Below are positions 32,160 to 34,788 of a DNA stretch of 34,788 nt, one piece after another. The notes beneath the pieces are model-generated. The model saw nothing but the letters and a program-made list of their open reading frames with translations, was not told the origin of the DNA and ran no database searches. A program made the translations under genes and the position numbers. How positions within the stretch are numbered: position 1 is the first letter of the stretch; every line of letters starts with the position of its first letter. The stretch is taken from positions 1-34,788 of the forward strand of contig DVKX01000044.1 of assembly GCA_018715805.1 (NCBI GenBank), read 5' to 3'. The DNA comes from Candidatus Faecousia intestinigallinarum. GTDB lineage: Bacteria; Bacillota; Clostridia; Oscillospirales; Oscillospiraceae.

Positions 32160-32696
32160 ATGAAAATTGCGATTTTACAGGGAAGCCCCCATAAGAACGG
32201 TTCTTCAAATTTACTGGCAAACGAGTTTATCCGGGGAGCAAAGGAGGCCGGACACAGCGTGGAGATCCTGGATGCGGCGCATATGGATATGCATCCCTGC
32301 CTGGGATGCGGACGCTGCGGGATGGATGGCGCGTGCGTTCAAAAGGACGATAACCGTAAGATTCAGGAAACTCTGCTGGCCGCGGATATGGCGGTATTCG
32401 TTACGCCAATCTATTATTTTGGAATGAGCGCGCAGTTAAAGATGGTGATCGACCGCTTCTATAGCTATACAATAAAGCTTTCCCAAAAACGCTTAAAGGC
32501 GGCGCTGATCACGGCGGCATGGGATGACAATGAGGATGTCATGCCGTATATTACGGCGCATTATGAAAAACTTTGCCGGTATATGCATTTTGAGAATTGC
32601 GGCATGGTGCTTGGGACAGGATGCGGTACCCCTTCGGCTACCCGGAACTCGCAGCATATGAAAGAAGCCTATTGCTTGGGGAAAAACTTACGATAA
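32160..32696 (+). CDS. Flavodoxin-family FMN reductase-like protein with Cys cluster
   Basis: The 178-aa product has the flavin-phosphate loop GSPHKNGSSNLLA and the FMN-edge segment VTPIYYFGMSAQLKMVIDRFY, typical of NADPH-dependent FMN reductase-like flavodoxins. A cluster HPCLGCGRCGMDGAC (CxxCxxC plus C) near residue 47 resembles iron-sulfur flavoproteins and may ligate a cluster. It is expected to be cytosolic. RBS AAAGGAG precedes ATG 32160. Confidence 0.85.
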   Translation: MKIAILQGSPHKNGSSNLLANEFIRGAKEAGHSVEILDAAHMDMHPCLGCGRCGMDGACVQKDDNRKIQETLLAADMAVFVTPIYYFGMSAQLKMVIDRFYSYTIKLSQKRLKAALITAAWDDNEDVMPYITAHYEKLCRYMHFENCGMVLGTGCGTPSATRNSQHMKEAYCLGKNLR

Positions 32697-32711
32697 GGAG
32701 TTTGGGAACAT

Positions 32712-33350
32712 ATGAAAAAATGGTTGACGGCCATGATGGCCGCTTTTCTGGTATTCGCATTTACAGCTTGCGCACAAACGAGCTTGCAGGAGACCGAACC
32801 GCAGAACAGTACGCAGGGACACGCTGGTACAGAAATGACGGACGGCTACGAAACGGAGCCTCAGCACGAAGAGGATAAAAACTATGCTGTGGTTTATTTT
32901 TCAGCAACCGGGACAACAGAGGAAATTGCCAAGAAAATAGCAGAAGAGCTTGGCGCGGATATCTTTGAAATCGAACCGCAGGAACCCTATTCGGCGGAGG
33001 ATCTGAATTACGGTGATGATAGCTGCCGCGCCAATCAGGAGATGAATGACGAGGGCGCCAGACCGGTAATCCGCAATGACCTAAGTCAGGTAGAGGAATA
33101 TAAAACGATCTATTTGGGGTATCCCATCTGGTGGGGTACGGCTCCGCGAATCATACAAACCTTTCTTGATACCTATCATTTGGACGGAAAGGAGATCTAC
33201 ACATTCTGCACCTCTGGAGGAAGCGGCATAGAGCAAAGTCTAAGCGATTTGATAAGCAATTATCCCAGCCTGAATATCCTTGGCGGGAAGCGTTTTGCTT
33301 CCGGCGATGGTGCGGATACAATAATAAGCTGGCTGAAAGAATTGGAATAA
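32712..33350 (+). CDS. Flavodoxin-domain lipoprotein
   Basis: The 212-aa product has a signal peptide with lipobox FTAC (Cys20) and an Asp/Glu/Gln-rich linker to about residue 57. Then follows a flavodoxin fold: VVYFSATGTTEEIAKKIAEE with the FMN-phosphate loop, GYPIWWGTAPRIIQTFLDTY, and FCTSGGSGIEQS. A flavodoxin placed outside the membrane is unusual and suggests extracytoplasmic electron transfer. ATG 32712 follows AAGGAG. It is the last gene before the terminator. Confidence 0.87.
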   Translation: MKKWLTAMMAAFLVFAFTACAQTSLQETEPQNSTQGHAGTEMTDGYETEPQHEEDKNYAVVYFSATGTTEEIAKKIAEELGADIFEIEPQEPYSAEDLNYGDDSCRANQEMNDEGARPVIRNDLSQVEEYKTIYLGYPIWWGTAPRIIQTFLDTYHLDGKEIYTFCTSGGSGIEQSLSDLISNYPSLNILGGKRFASGDGADTIISWLKELE

Positions 33351-33366
33351 AACCAATACAGCGCAG

Positions 33367-33405
33367 AGTCTCCCGCGGGTTAAGCCTTGGGAGACTTTTG
33401 CTTTT
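33367..33405 (+). terminator. Terminator of the redox operon
   Basis: AGTCTCCC pairs with GGGAGACT (33367-33374/33389-33396), followed by TTTGCTTTT, about 16 bp past the last stop codon. Confidence 0.85.
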
Positions 33406-33571
33406 GTGCAGAGATTAAAATGGATGTTCCATGCGGAGCCAAGAATTATCTTACTAGGGAAAAGCTTTGATTTATGGTTAAGGCCTTTTGACCGGTGATG
33501 TGTAAGCTGTTATTCACAGAAAATAAAACATGATTTCGGCGCGTTTTTACTGGAATGTTAAAATGCGTTGC
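33406..33571. other. Gene-free leader region of the XRE gene
   Basis: I find no gene in this stretch. It is less G+C-rich than the genes to the left. At its right end starts an inverted repeat GTTGC/GCAAC (33567-33581) overlapping the XRE -35 box. Confidence 0.5.
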
Positions 33572-33600
33572 TTGCGGCAACAGGCAATTCCGCTTATACT
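33572..33600 (+). promoter_or_regulatory. Promoter of the XRE gene with operator-like repeats
   Basis: TTGCGG (33572-33577) and TATACT (33595-33600) are spaced 17 bp. CTATC-GGT-GATAG (33599-33611) lies at the start region and GTTGC/GCAAC (33567-33581) at the -35, a possible site of autoregulation. Confidence 0.65.
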
Positions 33601-33635
33601 ATCGGTGATAGCTGAAAGAAAGGAGGCGATTTCTA

Positions 33636-34145
33636 ATGCTCAACGAAAATATTAAAGCAATCAGAAAATCAAAAGGGCTTTCGCAGCAGGAGCTTGCTGT
33701 CAAGCTGAACGTTGTGCGGCAAACCATTTCAAAATGGGAGCAAGGATTGTCAGTTCCCGATTCCGAAATGCTGATCTCCCTATCGGAAGCGCTCGAAACA
33801 CCAGTGAGCACATTACTGGGAGAAAAGGTTATTGTATCGGAAGCTGACGACTTAAAAACGATTTCCGCAAAACTGGAGGTGATCAACTTGCAGCTTACAC
33901 AGAGAAAAGCAGCGAGAAAAAGAATTATACAGTGGCTTTTACTTTCATTGTGCGTGGGCATAGCAGTGATTTTCGCAATCCTATTGGTTTTGGAAAGTCC
34001 TTACCTGGGTTGGAATTATAGTGACCCGGAAACTGCCGTTCTTGGGGTGACAGTTCACGCGTTTGAATGGCTGTTTGTCAGAGCAGCGCCGATTATCCTT
34101 ATCGGTGCAATTATTGGAATTTTCTTAACTCGGAAGAAAGAATAA
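33636..34145 (+). CDS. XRE-family regulator with C-terminal membrane segments
   Basis: The 169-aa product has an N-terminal XRE-type helix-turn-helix (residues about 5-60: NIKAIRKSKGLSQQELAVKLNVVRQTISKWEQG). A short linker is followed by two hydrophobic segments (about 96-118 and 150-166), so it is likely a membrane-bound transcription factor. This layout is common in gut Firmicutes and often senses membrane or envelope state. ATG 33636 follows AAAGGAGGCG. Neighbours give no clear target genes. Confidence 0.88.
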   Translation: MLNENIKAIRKSKGLSQQELAVKLNVVRQTISKWEQGLSVPDSEMLISLSEALETPVSTLLGEKVIVSEADDLKTISAKLEVINLQLTQRKAARKRIIQWLLLSLCVGIAVIFAILLVLESPYLGWNYSDPETAVLGVTVHAFEWLFVRAAPIILIGAIIGIFLTRKKE

Positions 34146-34202
34146 ACCTACTCTGCTTTGGGATACAGTTTTGATATACGATCCCAGATTGCTGATTAAA
34201 TT

Positions 34203-34226
34203 AGCCCCGCTTCGGCGGGGCTTTTG
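34203..34226 (+). terminator. Terminator of the XRE gene
   Basis: AGCCCCGC pairs with GCGGGGCT around a TTCG tetraloop (34203-34222), followed by TTTGC. It is a compact intrinsic terminator. Confidence 0.88.
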
Positions 34227-34251
34227 CGTGCAACTCTCTATATACGCAAAA
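34222..34251. repeat. 8-bp inverted repeat at the boundary of the integrative element
   Basis: TTTTGCGT (34222-34229) and ACGCAAAA (34244-34251) form a perfect inverted repeat lying between the XRE terminator and the recombinase stop codon. It could be part of the element end or a further hairpin. Confidence 0.35.
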
Positions 34252-34268
34252 AGCTAAGAACAACTACT

Positions 34269-34788
34269 TCAGCTACTGAAAATGTAAAAAGGAGGCAGCT
34301 TCGCACTACCTCCTCTACGGTTAAAACAAATCCGAAACAATGCTGAATCAAGAGCAAAGTGTTCGGATTTGCACTTTTTTGGTGGAGCGAAACACGCAAT
34401 ATCCGAACACGAAAGCGTAGCCGTGTTCTGCCCCGAAATATTGAACATAAAGACGATTCTCCTACCCTTGTCTCCTTCATCGTACACATATACAGAATTG
34501 ACCAGGGTATCAATTACTCTACGCTGGTACTCACGGTCAGTCACGTCACCACTCTTGAACGAAAGTAGCCAATACATTATGCGCTCTTTCGTCAGGAGTG
34601 GTTTTTTCATTTCTTCACGGGCAATCTGCCCCTCCACATCGTTTTTCTGAGACTCCAATTCCTCAAGCCGTTGTTTGGTGGTAGGGGTGATAATACCTTG
34701 TTCGATGGCTGTCATGAGGTTTTGGATTTTCTTCCTGATGTCCTTAACCTGTTCCCTCAGTCCCTCGATGTAGCTTGTATCGGCAGAC
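34269..34788 (-). CDS. Large serine recombinase, C-terminal part (5' end beyond window)
   Basis: On the minus strand, an open frame enters from the right edge (codons from 34787) and ends at TGA 34271-34269, about 172 residues. The long charged helix (KDIRKKIQNLMTAIEQG), the pattern REEMKKPLLTKERIMYWLLSFKSGD, and TDREYQRRVIDTLVNSVYVYDEG with a beta strand IVFMFNISGQ are typical of the C-terminal region of large serine recombinases of clostridial integrative elements. The catalytic Ser domain is outside the window. Its tail of about 35 residues is Cys/Phe-rich and may be recently joined sequence. Confidence 0.82.
   Translation of the reverse strand, partial: SADTSYIEGLREQVKDIRKKIQNLMTAIEQGIITPTTKQRLEELESQKNDVEGQIAREEMKKPLLTKERIMYWLLSFKSGDVTDREYQRRVIDTLVNSVYVYDEGDKGRRIVFMFNISGQNTATLSCSDIACFAPPKKCKSEHFALDSALFRICFNRRGGSAKLPPFYIFSS

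Noticed and set aside
1..34788. tRNA, rRNA genes or a CRISPR array
   Set aside because: I saw no cloverleaf-like region, rRNA segment or regularly spaced repeat array with spacers. The only close regular repeats are the four MraZ boxes.

Overview
The window looks like chromosomal DNA from a spore-forming, G+C-rich (by eye) Clostridia member, most like the Oscillospiraceae/Ruminococcaceae. The evidence is the spore-maturation pair spmA-spmB, an AbrB-type regulator beside yabB-rsmI as in Bacillus, a 2[4Fe-4S] clostridial ferredoxin, an archaeal/eukaryotic-type ProRS, a single-chain Fe-S serine dehydratase, and a MurE with the DNPR motif of meso-DAP ligases. The genus assignment is inference from gene content only.

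Layout. 1-470: the 3' end of an AT-richer SAM methyltransferase, then a gene-free stretch with several inverted repeats resembling mobile-element DNA. 534-3811: spmB-spmA (minus), abrB (plus), rsmI-yabB and a ferredoxin (minus). 3964-6279: clpC. 6356-19308: a nearly unbroken division and cell-wall (dcw) cluster, mraZ-rsmH-ftsL-PBP-murE-murF-mraY-ftsW-murG-ftsQ under one strong promoter with a MraZ-box array, then ftsZ with its own promoter and terminator. murD, murC, murB and ftsA are missing from it. 19327-22465: methyltransferase, hslO, pepD. 22814-25869: an operon on the minus strand, sdaA-ychF-DUF2284, whose sdaA has a structured leader. 25883-28183: a 51-aa ribbon-helix-helix gene, proS, and a small P-loop kinase-like gene. 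28314-33350: a LysR regulator divergent from a six-gene redox operon. 33636-34145: a membrane-anchored XRE regulator. 34269-34788: the C-terminal part of a large serine recombinase, which marks the edge of an integrative element continuing past the window.

How the genes work together. The dcw cluster supplies lipid-II synthesis (MurE, MurF, MraY, MurG), septal polymerisation and crosslinking (FtsW with the PASTA-bearing PBP), the divisome scaffold (FtsL, FtsQ/DivIB) and the Z ring. The most unusual module is the LysR-linked operon. It encodes two flavodoxin-type proteins and two cyclophilin-like-fold proteins, one of each predicted to be cytosolic and one of each a lipoprotein, plus an aldo/keto reductase and an alpha/beta hydrolase with a likely Cys nucleophile. 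This suggests a redox system duplicated on both sides of the membrane.

Control signals visible directly include near-consensus SigA promoters before abrB, mraZ, ftsZ, pepD, sdaA, lysR and the redox operon, many intrinsic terminators, a hairpin that covers the spmA Shine-Dalgarno, and small inverted repeats next to the RHH and XRE genes.
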